Shown here piece after piece: positions 1 to 6,983 of a DNA stretch of 19,280 bases (position 1 is the stretch's first letter; each line of letters begins with the position of its first letter). The notes beneath the pieces are model-generated. The model did no database searches. It saw only the letters and a program-made list of their open reading frames with translations, and was not told where the DNA came from. A program made the position numbers and the translations under genes. The stretch comes from JBHENC01 sp051000345 (GTDB lineage: Bacteria > Acidobacteriota > Blastocatellia > Pyrinomonadales > Pyrinomonadaceae). The stretch is from positions 1 through 19,280 of the forward strand of contig JBPCOJ010000035.1 in NCBI GenBank assembly GCA_051000345.1. The letters are read 5' to 3'.

Positions 1-397
1 TTTCGTCAAAAAGCCGCAGCATATCTTCCAATGAATCAATCGCCACACCGACTTTGCCGACTTCGCCTGCGGAGAGCGCGTCGTCGGAATCAAGACCGAT
101 TTGCGTCGGCAGATCAAAGGCGACGGAGAGACCCGTCGTGCCGTGCGCAAGCAGATATTTATAGCGCGCATTGGATTCTTCGGCGCTCGCAAAGCCAGCG
201 TATTGCCGCATCGTCCAGAACCGCCCGCGATACATATTCGAGCGCACTCCGCGCGTGTACGGATACTCTCCCGGCGCGCCCAATTCGCTTTCGTAATCAA
301 CGGTTTCGCTGTTCGACGGATTAAAGTCGTTCGGCAATTCGATGCCGGATGATGTGAGAAAGCGTTCGCGCCGTTCGGCGCTCGTTTTCGTTGCCAT
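1..397 (-). CDS. Methylmalonyl-CoA mutase large subunit, N-terminal part (cut by window edge)
   Basis: The reverse strand from the ATG at 397-395 stays open to the window edge, giving the first 132 residues. It translates to the conserved N-terminal part of the coenzyme B12-dependent acyl-CoA mutase large subunit. Visible blocks are YPYTRGV (45-51), NMYRGRFWTMRQYAGF (54-69), TTGLSVAFDLPTQ (87-99) and GEVGKVGVAIDSLEDM (111-126). The family interconverts (R)-methylmalonyl-CoA and succinyl-CoA in the cytoplasm. The Tyr in the RQYAGF block (Tyr66) corresponds to the active-site Tyr89 of the Propionibacterium enzyme. Isobutyryl-CoA mutases have Phe there and 2-hydroxyisobutyryl-CoA mutases have Ile, so methylmalonyl-CoA is the favoured substrate. 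The B12-binding domain lies outside the window or in a separate gene. No strong Shine-Dalgarno sequence is visible before the ATG. The family call is firm; the substrate is inferred from one residue. Confidence 0.93.
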   Translation of the reverse strand, partial: MATKTSAERRERFLTSSGIELPNDFNPSNSETVDYESELGAPGEYPYTRGVRSNMYRGRFWTMRQYAGFASAEESNARYKYLLAHGTTGLSVAFDLPTQIGLDSDDALSAGEVGKVGVAIDSLEDMLRLFDE

Positions 398-433
398 GAT
401 GTGTCTCGTTTGAAGGGAAAGAAGATTTGCCGC

Positions 434-476
434 CGCCGTGTATATCACTCGAATAATCGAAGCCTAGCACACGGCG
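434..476. promoter_or_regulatory. Inverted repeat upstream of the mutase gene
   Basis: CGCCGTGT at 434-441 is repeated exactly in inverse orientation as ACACGGCG at 469-476, with 27 bases between. It lies 37-79 bases upstream of the mutase start codon, where an operator or the top of a 5' leader would sit. No known regulator site is recognised, and an 8-base arm can arise by chance in a GC-rich genome. Confidence 0.25.
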
Positions 477-612
477 CATGGCGCTCGCAACGAAGTGAAT
501 CGGCGCGTTTCAATTCGTTCCGCGCATTGACCCGAACGCGGTGCGTCGCTTAGCATCGTTCCCTGACAAGCTCAACAAAGACATTCAAACGAACAGAGCG
601 CGAGAGAATATT

Positions 613-891
613 TTGGACATCAACGACGAAGCCAAACTTATTGTTCAAGACTTAGGCCAGGCCATCAACGCGGCTGTCGAACGCTCGACGGAAGTCGCCG
701 AAGCCATCGAACGCTTGCGCGACGCGGGCTACGAAATGGAACTCACACTGCGCCTCGAAATCGGCCTGCGCCCCAACAGCGAAGACGACGAAACAGCAAA
801 CGACAAATCCAGCGGCGCAGAACTCGACCTTACAGACGAAGACCTACGCACGCTGCGCCGCATGAAAATCCGCTTTGATGACGGAGAGTAA
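613..891 (+). CDS. Small hypothetical protein, acidic and helical
   Basis: I do not recognise this family. The open frame runs from a GTG at 541 to the TAA at 889-891. I prefer the in-frame TTG at 613 because a purine-rich GAGAG sits 6 bases upstream and the first 24 codons after 541 look unlike the rest. That gives a 92-residue protein. Residues 1-50 are predicted helical and rich in Ala, Glu and Val, ending near YEMELTLRLEIGL. The C-terminal part is very acidic, followed by LTDEDLRTLRRMKIRF. There is no signal peptide, membrane segment or cysteine. It stands alone between the divergent mutase gene and atpD, 116 bases before atpD, so co-transcription with atpD is possible. The codon-position composition resembles the neighbouring real genes, which supports coding. 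Confidence 0.6.
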   Translation: MDINDEAKLIVQDLGQAINAAVERSTEVAEAIERLRDAGYEMELTLRLEIGLRPNSEDDETANDKSSGAELDLTDEDLRTLRRMKIRFDDGE

Positions 892-906
892 GCATTTGCA
901 CACGCG

Positions 907-935
907 TTGCTCCGGGAAGCAGCGTATGGTATTTT
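907..935 (+). promoter_or_regulatory. Possible sigma70-type promoter of atpD
   Basis: TTGCTC (907-912) and TATTTT (930-935) are separated by 17 bases, about 70 bases before the atpD start. An alternative -10 is GATAAT at 953-958, but it has no good -35 partner. This is a weak match. Confidence 0.25.
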
Positions 936-1007
936 GTAGGGCTTTTGTACAGGATAATTTTTCGCCTTTATCGGCATTCGTGATGAAGAGGAGTTAAAAG
1001 GATAAGT

Positions 1008-2543
1008 ATGGCTACGCCTAATGGAAATTTGAGCAGCAACGGGAACGGGCAGCATCCAGGACGCGTCGTGCAGATTATCGGCCCGGTGGTGGACGTGGAG
1101 TTTGAAGAAAATTATTTGCCGCCGATTTATACGGCGCTGCGCATCACGTCGGAAGGCTTCGATGTGCCGCAGCCGATTGATGTGGTGTGCGAAGTGCAAC
1201 AGCACCTCGGCGAAGGCCGCGTGCGCACCGTTTCGATGCTGCCGACAGACGGCATGGTGCGCGGCATGAAAGCGATTGATACGGGCAGCCAAATTACCGT
1301 GCCGGTTGGCGAAGGCACGCTCGGACGCGTGATGAACGTGATCGGCGAGCCTGTCGATAATCTGGGCGCGGTGCAGGCGACGCAACGCGATTCGATTCAT
1401 CGTCATGCGCCGACGTTTGAGGAACAGTCAACAGAGTTGCAGATGTTCGAGACGGGCATCAAGGTCATCGACTTGATTCAGCCTTTCTTACGCGGCGGCA
1501 AGATTGGTCTCTTTGGTGGCGCGGGTGTTGGCAAGACCGTGCTCATCATGGAACTGATTAATAACATCGCGCGCGCGCACTCCGGCTTCTCTGTCTTCGC
1601 GGGTGTCGGCGAACGCACACGCGAAGGCAATGATCTTTTGCGCGAAATGGTCGAGTCGAAGGTTATTCAATTCGGCGATGCCTTCTACAAGCACATGGAA
1701 GAAACAGGCGAGTTCGATATGACCAAAGTAGACATGGAGGCGATCAAAGAATCTAAGGTCGCGCTCGTCTACGGGCAGATGACGGAGCCGCCGGGAGCGC
1801 GCCTGCGCGTCGCTCTTTCAGGACTCACCGTCGCCGAATATTTCCGTGATGAAGGCCGCGACGTGCTGCTCTTCATTGACAACATTTTCCGCTTTACGCA
1901 GGCCGGTTCCGAAGTCTCCGCGCTGCTTGGCCGTATGCCTTCGGCGGTGGGTTATCAACCGAACCTCGCTAGCGAAATGGGCGAAATGCAGGAGCGCATC
2001 ACTTCGACGAAGACCGGCTCGATTACCTCTATCCAAGCCGTGTACGTGCCTGCCGACGATTACACAGACCCCGCACCGGCAACGACGTTCGCGCATCTTG
2101 ATGCGGTCACGGCGCTCTCGCGTCAGATCGCCGAACTCGGCATTTATCCGGCGGTTGATCCGCTCGCGTCGTCTTCGCGCCTGCTTGATCCACGCATACT
2201 CGGCGAAGAGCACTACAGAATAGCGCAGTCCGTCAAGCAGATTCTGCAACGCTACAAAGATTTGCAGGACATCATTGCGATCCTCGGTCTCGACGAATTG
2301 TCGGAAGAAGACAAATTGACGGTTTCGCGCGCGCGCAAAGTTCAACGCTTTTTCTCGCAGCCGTTCTTCGTCGCAGAAGGTTTTACGGGACGCGAAGGAA
2401 AATACGTCAAGCTCGAAGACACGATTCGCGGCTTCCGCGAGATTGTTGAAGGCAAGCACGATGATATTCCCGAACAAGCATTTTTCCTTGTCGGCACAAT
2501 CGAAGAAGCGCGCGAAAACGCACAAAGAATTGCCGGAGCGTAA
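1008..2543 (+). CDS. atpD: F1F0 ATP synthase subunit beta
   Basis: This is the catalytic beta subunit of the F1 ATP synthase, which makes ATP from ADP and phosphate on the cytoplasmic face of the membrane using the proton or sodium gradient. The 511-residue protein has an N-terminal beta-barrel starting RVVQIIGPVVDVEF (19-32), the Walker A loop GGAGVGKT (170-177), the catalytic GER block with Glu202 (202, E. coli Glu181 equivalent), the Walker B strand LLFIDN (287-292) and ALLGRMPSAVGYQP (305-318). It is about 40-50 residues longer than E. coli AtpD. The extra length includes a polar Asn/Gly-rich N-terminus and an insert near 228-248. The start is supported by AAGG at 998-1001, 6 bases before the ATG, with a second GAGGAG further upstream. 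The gene is followed after 5 bases by an unknown coiled-coil gene and then atpC. The alpha and gamma genes are not adjacent. Confidence 0.98.
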   Translation: MATPNGNLSSNGNGQHPGRVVQIIGPVVDVEFEENYLPPIYTALRITSEGFDVPQPIDVVCEVQQHLGEGRVRTVSMLPTDGMVRGMKAIDTGSQITVPVGEGTLGRVMNVIGEPVDNLGAVQATQRDSIHRHAPTFEEQSTELQMFETGIKVIDLIQPFLRGGKIGLFGGAGVGKTVLIMELINNIARAHSGFSVFAGVGERTREGNDLLREMVESKVIQFGDAFYKHMEETGEFDMTKVDMEAIKESKVALVYGQMTEPPGARLRVALSGLTVAEYFRDEGRDVLLFIDNIFRFTQAGSEVSALLGRMPSAVGYQPNLASEMGEMQERITSTKTGSITSIQAVYVPADDYTDPAPATTFAHLDAVTALSRQIAELGIYPAVDPLASSSRLLDPRILGEEHYRIAQSVKQILQRYKDLQDIIAILGLDELSEEDKLTVSRARKVQRFFSQPFFVAEGFTGREGKYVKLEDTIRGFREIVEGKHDDIPEQAFFLVGTIEEARENAQRIAGA

Positions 2544-2548
2544 ACGCC

Positions 2549-3103
2549 ATGAGCGAAGAAGAAATGCAACGTAAGATGGACTTCATTGTCGATACGCTGG
2601 CGAGCGTGACGACAAAGATAGACAGCTTGACGGAAAGAACAGATAAGCTGGCCGAAGCACAAACGAAGGACACTTCACGTATCGCCCAGATTGAAACATC
2701 CTTTGTGCTACTTACCGAATTGGCGCGTAGTGCCGATGAGCGCGCAGACCGCGCAGAGCATCGCTTTGCCGAACTAGAAGAAGTGCAAACGAAGGACACT
2801 TCACGTATCGCGCAACTTGAAGCATCGTTTCTAATGCTTACCGAATTAGCCCATAGCGCGGATAAACGCGCAGACCGTACAGAACATCGCGTCGCTGGAC
2901 TCGAAGAAGCGCAAACGAAGGACACGGCGCGTATCGTCCGGCTTGAAGCATCCTTTGTGATGCTTACGGAATTGGCGCGTAGCGCTGATGAGAGAACTGA
3001 CCGCACAGATTATCGCGTTGCCGGACTAGAAGAGGCGTATGTTAGTCTAGCCAAGATCGTCGAACGCATCGAAGGTCAACAGCAGACCGGTAGTTCTTTG
3101 TAG
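2549..3103 (+). CDS. Coiled-coil repeat protein inserted between atpD and atpC, function unknown
   Basis: No catalytic family is recognised. The 184-residue protein starts 5 bases after atpD, with GGAG (2536-2539) inside the end of atpD as ribosome site, and ends 24 bases before atpC, so it is almost certainly translated from the same transcript. Residues 1-35 are an N-terminal helix (MSEEEMQRKMDFIVDTLAS). Residues 36-161 are three tandem copies of a 42-residue unit, each starting E-x-Q-T-K-D-T and containing TELAxSADxR and LE at its end. A short C-terminal helix ends in a Gln/Ser tail. Forty-two residues is exactly six heptads, so the hydrophobic register continues through every repeat, as expected of a long coiled coil. 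There is no signal peptide, membrane segment or cysteine. Its layout recalls short heptad-rich hypothetical proteins common in some bacterial genomes. A role in ATP synthase assembly or regulation is suggested only by position. Confidence 0.85.
   Translation: MSEEEMQRKMDFIVDTLASVTTKIDSLTERTDKLAEAQTKDTSRIAQIETSFVLLTELARSADERADRAEHRFAELEEVQTKDTSRIAQLEASFLMLTELAHSADKRADRTEHRVAGLEEAQTKDTARIVRLEASFVMLTELARSADERTDRTDYRVAGLEEAYVSLAKIVERIEGQQQTGSSL
2654..3031 (+). repeat. Three tandem 126-bp in-frame repeats
   Basis: Units at 2654-2779, 2780-2905 and 2906-3031 each begin with GAAG-x-GCAAACGAAGGAC or a one-base variant and are the same length to the base. By eye the copies agree at roughly four fifths of positions. 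A degenerate start of a fourth unit follows at 3032. They encode the 42-residue heptad units of the coiled-coil protein. Confidence 0.9.
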
Positions 3104-3127
3104 CCATGCTTACCGTTTAATTATATT

Positions 3128-3556
3128 ATGCCCGAACAACTCCAACTTGAAATCGTCACACCGGAGCGGCGCGTGCTCGCGGAAGCGGTGGACGCCGTGC
3201 AACTTCCGACGTTGAGCGGCGAGCTAGGCATTCTGCCCGGACACACGCCGCTTATTTCGCAACTGCAAACAGGCGTGCTCGCTTACACGCGCGGCGGCGC
3301 ATCGCAGCAACTGCATGTCTCCGGCGGCTTCGTCGAAGTCAATGCGGATCGCGTTTCGGTGCTCGCTGAAATCGCCGAGCGCCCGGAAGAAATCGACGCG
3401 GCACAGGCGCGCAGCGAACGCGACGAAGCAGAGAAAATACTCAACAACGCGAACACCAGCGAAGAAGATGCGGCCTCTGCGCGCGAACGCTTCGACCGCT
3501 CGCAAGTTCGTCTGCAACTCGCCTCTGGAAACGCTAACACCGCGACGGTGCGCTAA
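3128..3556 (+). CDS. atpC: F1F0 ATP synthase subunit epsilon
   Basis: Epsilon sits on the central stalk of F1, couples rotation to catalysis and inhibits ATP hydrolysis through its C-terminal helices. The 142-residue protein has the typical N-terminal beta-sandwich, with LEIVTPERRVLAE (7-19), the hallmark GELGILPGHTPLIS (31-44) and VSGGFVEVNADRVSVLAE (64-81). A charged two-helix C-terminal part follows (87-132). Its length is normal for the family. The gene lies 24 bases after the coiled-coil gene, and no Shine-Dalgarno sequence is visible in that gap (an AT-rich TTTAATTATATT precedes the ATG). Translation may therefore depend on coupling or on an unstructured leader. The order atpD-atpC, without the rest of the operon, resembles the split arrangement known from Bacteroidetes and Chlorobi. 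Confidence 0.96.
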   Translation: MPEQLQLEIVTPERRVLAEAVDAVQLPTLSGELGILPGHTPLISQLQTGVLAYTRGGASQQLHVSGGFVEVNADRVSVLAEIAERPEEIDAAQARSERDEAEKILNNANTSEEDAASARERFDRSQVRLQLASGNANTATVR

Positions 3557-3593
3557 GTTTCGCAACCACTCTCCGAACATTAAATCCAAACAT

Positions 3594-3644
3594 GCGAAAG
3601 GCAGTTGGTCGAGCTTAAAAAGCTTTCGATCAATTGCCTTTCGC
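3594..3644 (+). terminator. Long hairpin after atpC, possible terminator
   Basis: Arms at 3594-3612 and 3626-3644 pair over 19 positions as RNA, two of them G-U, around a 13-base loop that can itself fold through AGCTT/AAGCT. It begins 38 bases after the atpC stop codon, where the operon should end. It is not followed by a proper T-run (CTATTTAATT comes next), so it may be an mRNA 3'-end stabilising structure or a repeat relic and not an intrinsic terminator. Confidence 0.45.
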
Positions 3645-3814
3645 TATTTAATTACACAATTTTCATCACAATGTTTTCGGGCATTGACGTTTAGTTTTAT
3701 GCTGCCTATCGCGCTTTCAATTTCAATTCTTCATCAACAACTTTCCTGACTCGCTTCCAACAAAACTTAAAGCATTTTCTTATCTATTTTTCGCTTTCCA
3801 ATGGTGTTTCATGC

Positions 3815-3843
3815 TTGAAACACTGAACCGAACACGGTATAAT
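3815..3843 (+). promoter_or_regulatory. Near-consensus sigma70 promoter of ruvB
   Basis: TTGAAA at 3815-3820 (one mismatch to TTGACA) and a perfect TATAAT at 3838-3843 are spaced by the ideal 17 bases. The start of transcription should be near 3850, about 40 bases before the ruvB ATG. This is the best promoter in the window. Confidence 0.85.
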
Positions 3844-3890
3844 AGCGTTGTTTCGAGGGAGCTGATTTTTCCGCCGCAAGAGGGTTATCA

Positions 3891-4949
3891 ATGTCACAGT
3901 CTATCGCAGAAGTTACGCCGGACGAGGCACGCACAATCGCGGGCGAGGCGACGCCGGAAGACGCGCAAATCGAGCAGAGTTTGCGTCCGCAATGTCTCGC
4001 CGAGTACATAGGGCAAACGAGAGTCACAAGCAATCTGAATATCTTTTTGAAGGCGGCGCGCGCGCGTCGTGAAGCGCTCGACCATGTGCTTTTTTACGGC
4101 CCGCCGGGACTAGGGAAAACCACGCTCGCCAACATCATCGCCGCAGAGATGAAGGCGGAGCTAAAAAGCGTCGGCGCGCCCGCCATCGAACGCGGCGGCG
4201 ACCTTGCTGCGCTGCTCACGAATTTGCAGGAAGGCGACGTGCTTTTCATAGACGAGATTCATCGTCTCAAGCCGCAGATAGAGGAAGTTTTGTATCCGGC
4301 GATGGAAGATTACCAGCTCGATTTAATGATCGGGCAAGGCACGGCGGCGCGCTCCATTAAACTCGATTTACCGAAGTTCACATTAGTCGGCGCAACCACC
4401 CGCGCAGGTCTCATTACGGCTCCGCTTCGCGGGCGCTTCGGCATCGTGCAGCATCTGGATTTTTATTCGCAGAAGGATTTGGAAATCATCGTTCACCGTT
4501 CGGCGGAGATTCTGAATGTTGAAATCGAAGCGAGCGGCGCGCGCGAACTTGCAAGGCGCGCGCGCGGCACACCGCGTATCGTTAATCGCTTGCTGCGGCG
4601 CGTGCGCGATTACGCGGAAGTGTTGAGTGACGGGCGCATCACGCAGGCTATGGCGCGGCGCGCGCTCGACGAAATGGAAGTAGATCGCTTCGGGTTAGAT
4701 GAAGTTGACCGCAAGTTGCTGACGGCGATCATCGAAAAGTTCGACGGCGGGCCGGTGGGCGTCGGCACAATTTCCGCTTCGATCAGCGAAGAACGCGAAT
4801 CTATCGAAGAGATCATCGAGCCGTACTTGATACAAATCGGCTTGCTCAATCGCACGCCGCGCGGACGTGTCGTAACGCGCGCGGCATACAAACATCTGGG
4901 AATTGCATCGCCCGTATCGCACGCCGAAACAAATGCGCTAGCGAGCTAA
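3891..4949 (+). CDS. ruvB: Holliday junction branch migration helicase RuvB
   Basis: RuvB is the hexameric AAA+ motor that, with RuvA, drives branch migration of Holliday junctions in recombinational repair. The 352-residue protein shows the AAA+ core: Walker A GPPGLGKT (70-77), Walker B LFIDEIH (118-124), sensor 1 GATTRAG (167-173), the arginine finger in PLRGRFG (Arg180) and sensor 2 RGTPRI (225-230). A C-terminal winged-helix domain follows, with GGPVGVGTIS and PYLIQIGLLNRTPRGR. Length is normal apart from a slightly longer acidic N-terminus. The start has AGAGGG at 3879-3884, 6 bases upstream, and its own strong promoter. It is transcribed alone and converges with pdxJ; ruvA and ruvC are not in the window. 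Confidence 0.98.
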   Translation: MSQSIAEVTPDEARTIAGEATPEDAQIEQSLRPQCLAEYIGQTRVTSNLNIFLKAARARREALDHVLFYGPPGLGKTTLANIIAAEMKAELKSVGAPAIERGGDLAALLTNLQEGDVLFIDEIHRLKPQIEEVLYPAMEDYQLDLMIGQGTAARSIKLDLPKFTLVGATTRAGLITAPLRGRFGIVQHLDFYSQKDLEIIVHRSAEILNVEIEASGARELARRARGTPRIVNRLLRRVRDYAEVLSDGRITQAMARRALDEMEVDRFGLDEVDRKLLTAIIEKFDGGPVGVGTISASISEERESIEEIIEPYLIQIGLLNRTPRGRVVTRAAYKHLGIASPVSHAETNALAS

Positions 4950-5065
4950 ACGAATCGAGTGTTTTCAGTTGTTCGCGCAAAGTTGCGTTCGGCTGGAAGT
5001 TAAAATCTGCGCGCTGGAATTTTTCGGGTTTCGGTCACAAAGTATTACTCGTTGGCCGGATAAGA

Positions 5066-5134
5066 GATGCCGTAAGCGATGACGTGTGGAAGCGGATCGG
5101 GAGCCGCTTTTAGGCGAAAACCGTTTGCGGCATC
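5066..5134. terminator. Nested hairpins between convergent ruvB and pdxJ
   Basis: An inner stem AAGCGG (5090-5095) / CCGCTT (5104-5109) is followed by TTA. It lies inside an outer imperfect inverted repeat, GATGCCGTAAGCG (5066-5078) with CGTTTGCGGCATC (5122-5134), which is followed by ACTTTGTTTT. The position between two convergent genes and the T-rich exit on the plus strand suggest termination of ruvB, perhaps in both directions. Confidence 0.5.
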
Positions 5135-5142
5135 ACTTTGTT

Positions 5143-5901
5143 TTAAGGTTTATTTCCTGCCCTAATCGAGTCGCGCATATCCCGCACGGCGCGCTCTAAG
5201 CCTGTGAAGACGGCGCGCGCGATGATGTTGTGGCCGATGTTGAATTCCGAAATCTCTTCGATGGCTGCGACTGCGCCGATGTTTCTGTATGTTAGGCCGT
5301 GACCGGCGGCGACGCGCAAGCCGTATTGCCTTGCGAGCGCGGCGGCTTCGCGCAAGCGTCTTAATTCCTGCGCGGCTTTGAGCGTGCTTTCCGCGTGTGA
5401 AGCGCGCGAGCCGAGCGTGGCGTCCGCGTATTCGGCGGTGCAGAGTTCTATTTGCTGCGCGCCCGCTTCGTGCGCCGCTTCGATTTGTTGCGGCACGGGA
5501 TCAATAAAAAAGCTCGGAATGATTCCGGCCTCGCGCAAACGACGCGCGGCGGCGCGCGACAAACTCAAATTCGCCTGCACGTCCAACCCGCCTTCGGTCG
5601 TTACTTCATTCGCGCTTTCCGGGACAAGCGTAACCGCATCAGGCCGCACGTCGAGCGCAATGCCGAGCATCTCTTCGGTGGTCGCCATCTCGACATTCAG
5701 ATAAGTCGTGATGCTTTGCCGCAGCGCGCGCAAGTCCGCGTCCTGTATGTGGCGGCGGTCAGTTCTCAAATGCACAGTGATGCCGTCGGCTCCGGCCTGT
5801 TCGCAAAGCAGCGCCGCCGCAATCACGCTCGGTTCCGGCGCGCGTCTCGCCTGCCTCACGGTGGCGATGTGGTCTATGTTGATGTTAAGTCGAGCGTTCA
5901 T
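5143..5901 (-). CDS. pdxJ: Pyridoxine 5'-phosphate synthase
   Basis: PdxJ condenses 1-deoxy-D-xylulose 5-phosphate with 3-amino-2-oxopropyl phosphate to give pyridoxine 5'-phosphate, in the DXP-dependent vitamin B6 pathway. The 252-residue TIM-barrel protein shows the family blocks LNINIDHIATVRQAR (5-19), GADGITVHLRTDRRHI (37-52, His44), LNVEMA (68-73, Glu71), TLVPE (91-95), AAGHGLTYRN (198-207, His201) and EFNIGHNIIARAVFTGL (219-235). These include the conserved His/Glu/His active-site residues. Length is normal. The ATG at 5901-5899 has no clear Shine-Dalgarno sequence. The gene lies 74 bases downstream of a glycosyltransferase on the same strand and may share its transcript. A small hairpin (5954-5969) sits between them. 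pdxA is not in the window. Confidence 0.97.
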   Translation of the reverse strand: MNARLNINIDHIATVRQARRAPEPSVIAAALLCEQAGADGITVHLRTDRRHIQDADLRALRQSITTYLNVEMATTEEMLGIALDVRPDAVTLVPESANEVTTEGGLDVQANLSLSRAAARRLREAGIIPSFFIDPVPQQIEAAHEAGAQQIELCTAEYADATLGSRASHAESTLKAAQELRRLREAAALARQYGLRVAAGHGLTYRNIGAVAAIEEISEFNIGHNIIARAVFTGLERAVRDMRDSIRAGNKP

Positions 5902-5953
5902 ATTATCGAGCGATAAAATTCAAGATTGATCTGGATTGTTCAAGGCAACTCAT

Positions 5954-5969
5954 CGTTGCTGAAGCAACG
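5954..5969. repeat. Small hairpin between the glycosyltransferase gene and pdxJ
   Basis: CGTTGC TGAA GCAACG forms a 6-bp stem with a TGAA tetraloop. It is not followed by a T-run on either strand, so it is unlikely to be a terminator. It could be a processing or attenuation point between the two genes. Confidence 0.35.
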
Positions 5970-5975
5970 CGTGCG

Positions 5976-6860
5976 CTAGAGTCTCTGTGTCGAACCCGTG
6001 AGTTCGGGCGCGGCGGCGGCAGCATCATGAGCGAAGGCTTCATCATTTCTATTTGAAACGCGTTTGGTTCCTTCGTGTTCAGTTGCGGCGCGGCGCGCGG
6101 CATTGATTGCCTTATCGTACATACCGCGTTTCGCTTGCTGGCGAAGCGTGCGCAGTTCCGTGAATCCGTGCAGTCCGCCGAGAAAACTGACGGTGCTGCC
6201 TTCATAGTCGTCCCAGCGCACGGCCTGCTCGCACAAACGAAGCCCTGCCAGATGCGCGATGTATAGCAACTCGACATCGAAGCCGAAGCGATCAATAACA
6301 GCGGCTTCGACGAGCGGACGGCAGACGTTCATGCGAAAGGCTTTGAAGCCGCACTGCGTGTCCCAGAAAGGCATACGGGTCGCAAGCTTCACGGCGAGAT
6401 TAAAGACGCGCCCGCTTTGCTCGCGCTGCCATGGTTGATGAACGCCGATCAAACTACGATCAATGGCGCGCGAGCCGAACACGACATCATAGGTTCCCTG
6501 CTCAATCGGCAACACGAGTTTCGGCGTTTCCGTAATCGGTGTGGATAAATCCGCGTCGGAAAAAAGCGCCGTATTGCCGCGCGCAGCAAGCAAGCCCGTG
6601 CGCACAGCATGGCCTTTACCGCGATTCGGCGTGTTGCGAATCACTCGCGCCGGAACCTCGTGCTGAATGCTCGCAAAAGCTTCTTCGGCGACTTGCGTCG
6701 TATTGTCTTTTGAGCCGTCGTCAACAACAATCAATTCGCCGTCCCGCACATGCTCGTCCATGTATTGTAGAATCGTTTGCAGCGATTTGCCGAGCCTGCG
6801 CGCTTCGTTATAGGCAGGCACGATTATGGAGAGAGATGTCAGCATCGAATCGTCTTTCAC
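5976..6860 (-). CDS. Family 2 glycosyltransferase, dolichyl/polyprenyl-phosphate sugar transferase-like
   Basis: The protein has a GT-A fold catalytic domain that should move a sugar from a nucleotide donor to a polyprenyl-phosphate or similar acceptor at the inner face of the membrane. Visible motifs are SIIVPAYNEARRL (10-22), VVDDGSKDNT (45-54), NRGKGHAVRTGL (79-90), the donor/metal-binding SDADLSTP (100-107), FGSRAID (126-132) and DTQCGFKAFR (165-174). The DTQCGFK block and FDVELLY are typical of the Alg5/DPG-synthase branch. No membrane segment is visible, and the C-terminal 35 residues are polar and probably disordered. The frame opens with GTG at 6860; an ATG six codons in is an alternative. 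It is divergent from the S41 protease and upstream of pdxJ. The sugar and acceptor cannot be told from sequence. Confidence 0.9.
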   Translation of the reverse strand: MKDDSMLTSLSIIVPAYNEARRLGKSLQTILQYMDEHVRDGELIVVDDGSKDNTTQVAEEAFASIQHEVPARVIRNTPNRGKGHAVRTGLLAARGNTALFSDADLSTPITETPKLVLPIEQGTYDVVFGSRAIDRSLIGVHQPWQREQSGRVFNLAVKLATRMPFWDTQCGFKAFRMNVCRPLVEAAVIDRFGFDVELLYIAHLAGLRLCEQAVRWDDYEGSTVSFLGGLHGFTELRTLRQQAKRGMYDKAINAARRAATEHEGTKRVSNRNDEAFAHDAAAAAPELTGSTQRL

Positions 6861-6917
6861 AGCAAGCTCTTGTGCCGCTGGCCCACGCGCGGACGGCGGC
6901 GCACAGCGGCTTCTCTA

Positions 6918-6926
6918 TGGTATATT
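6918..6926 (+). promoter_or_regulatory. Possible extended -10 promoter of the S41 protease gene
   Basis: TGGTATATT matches the extended -10 form TGnTATAAT with one mismatch. It is 57 bases before the ATG, in the divergent gap, and no convincing -35 is present. Confidence 0.35.
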
Positions 6927-6983
6927 CGGATTAAGCAAAGACGCACACAGTGCCTTTGCGCAAGCAAGATTTTGGAGCATAAC

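Larger units (their letters stand above)
3557..3890. other. AT-rich intergenic region between atpC and ruvB
   Basis: This gap of 334 bases holds a long hairpin just after atpC (3594-3644), a distinctly AT-rich stretch from about 3645 to 3810 in which I see no gene, and then the ruvB promoter and ribosome site. Short open frames here use codons unlike the neighbouring genes. Confidence 0.7.

Noticed and set aside
31..352. Plus-strand open frames at the left edge
   Set aside because: The minus strand of the same bases encodes an unmistakable methylmalonyl-CoA mutase N-terminus; these are its shadows.
729..1406. Long minus-strand open frame across the start of atpD
   Set aside because: It overlaps the atpD coding region and promoter, shows no family resemblance and has a skewed His/Arg composition.
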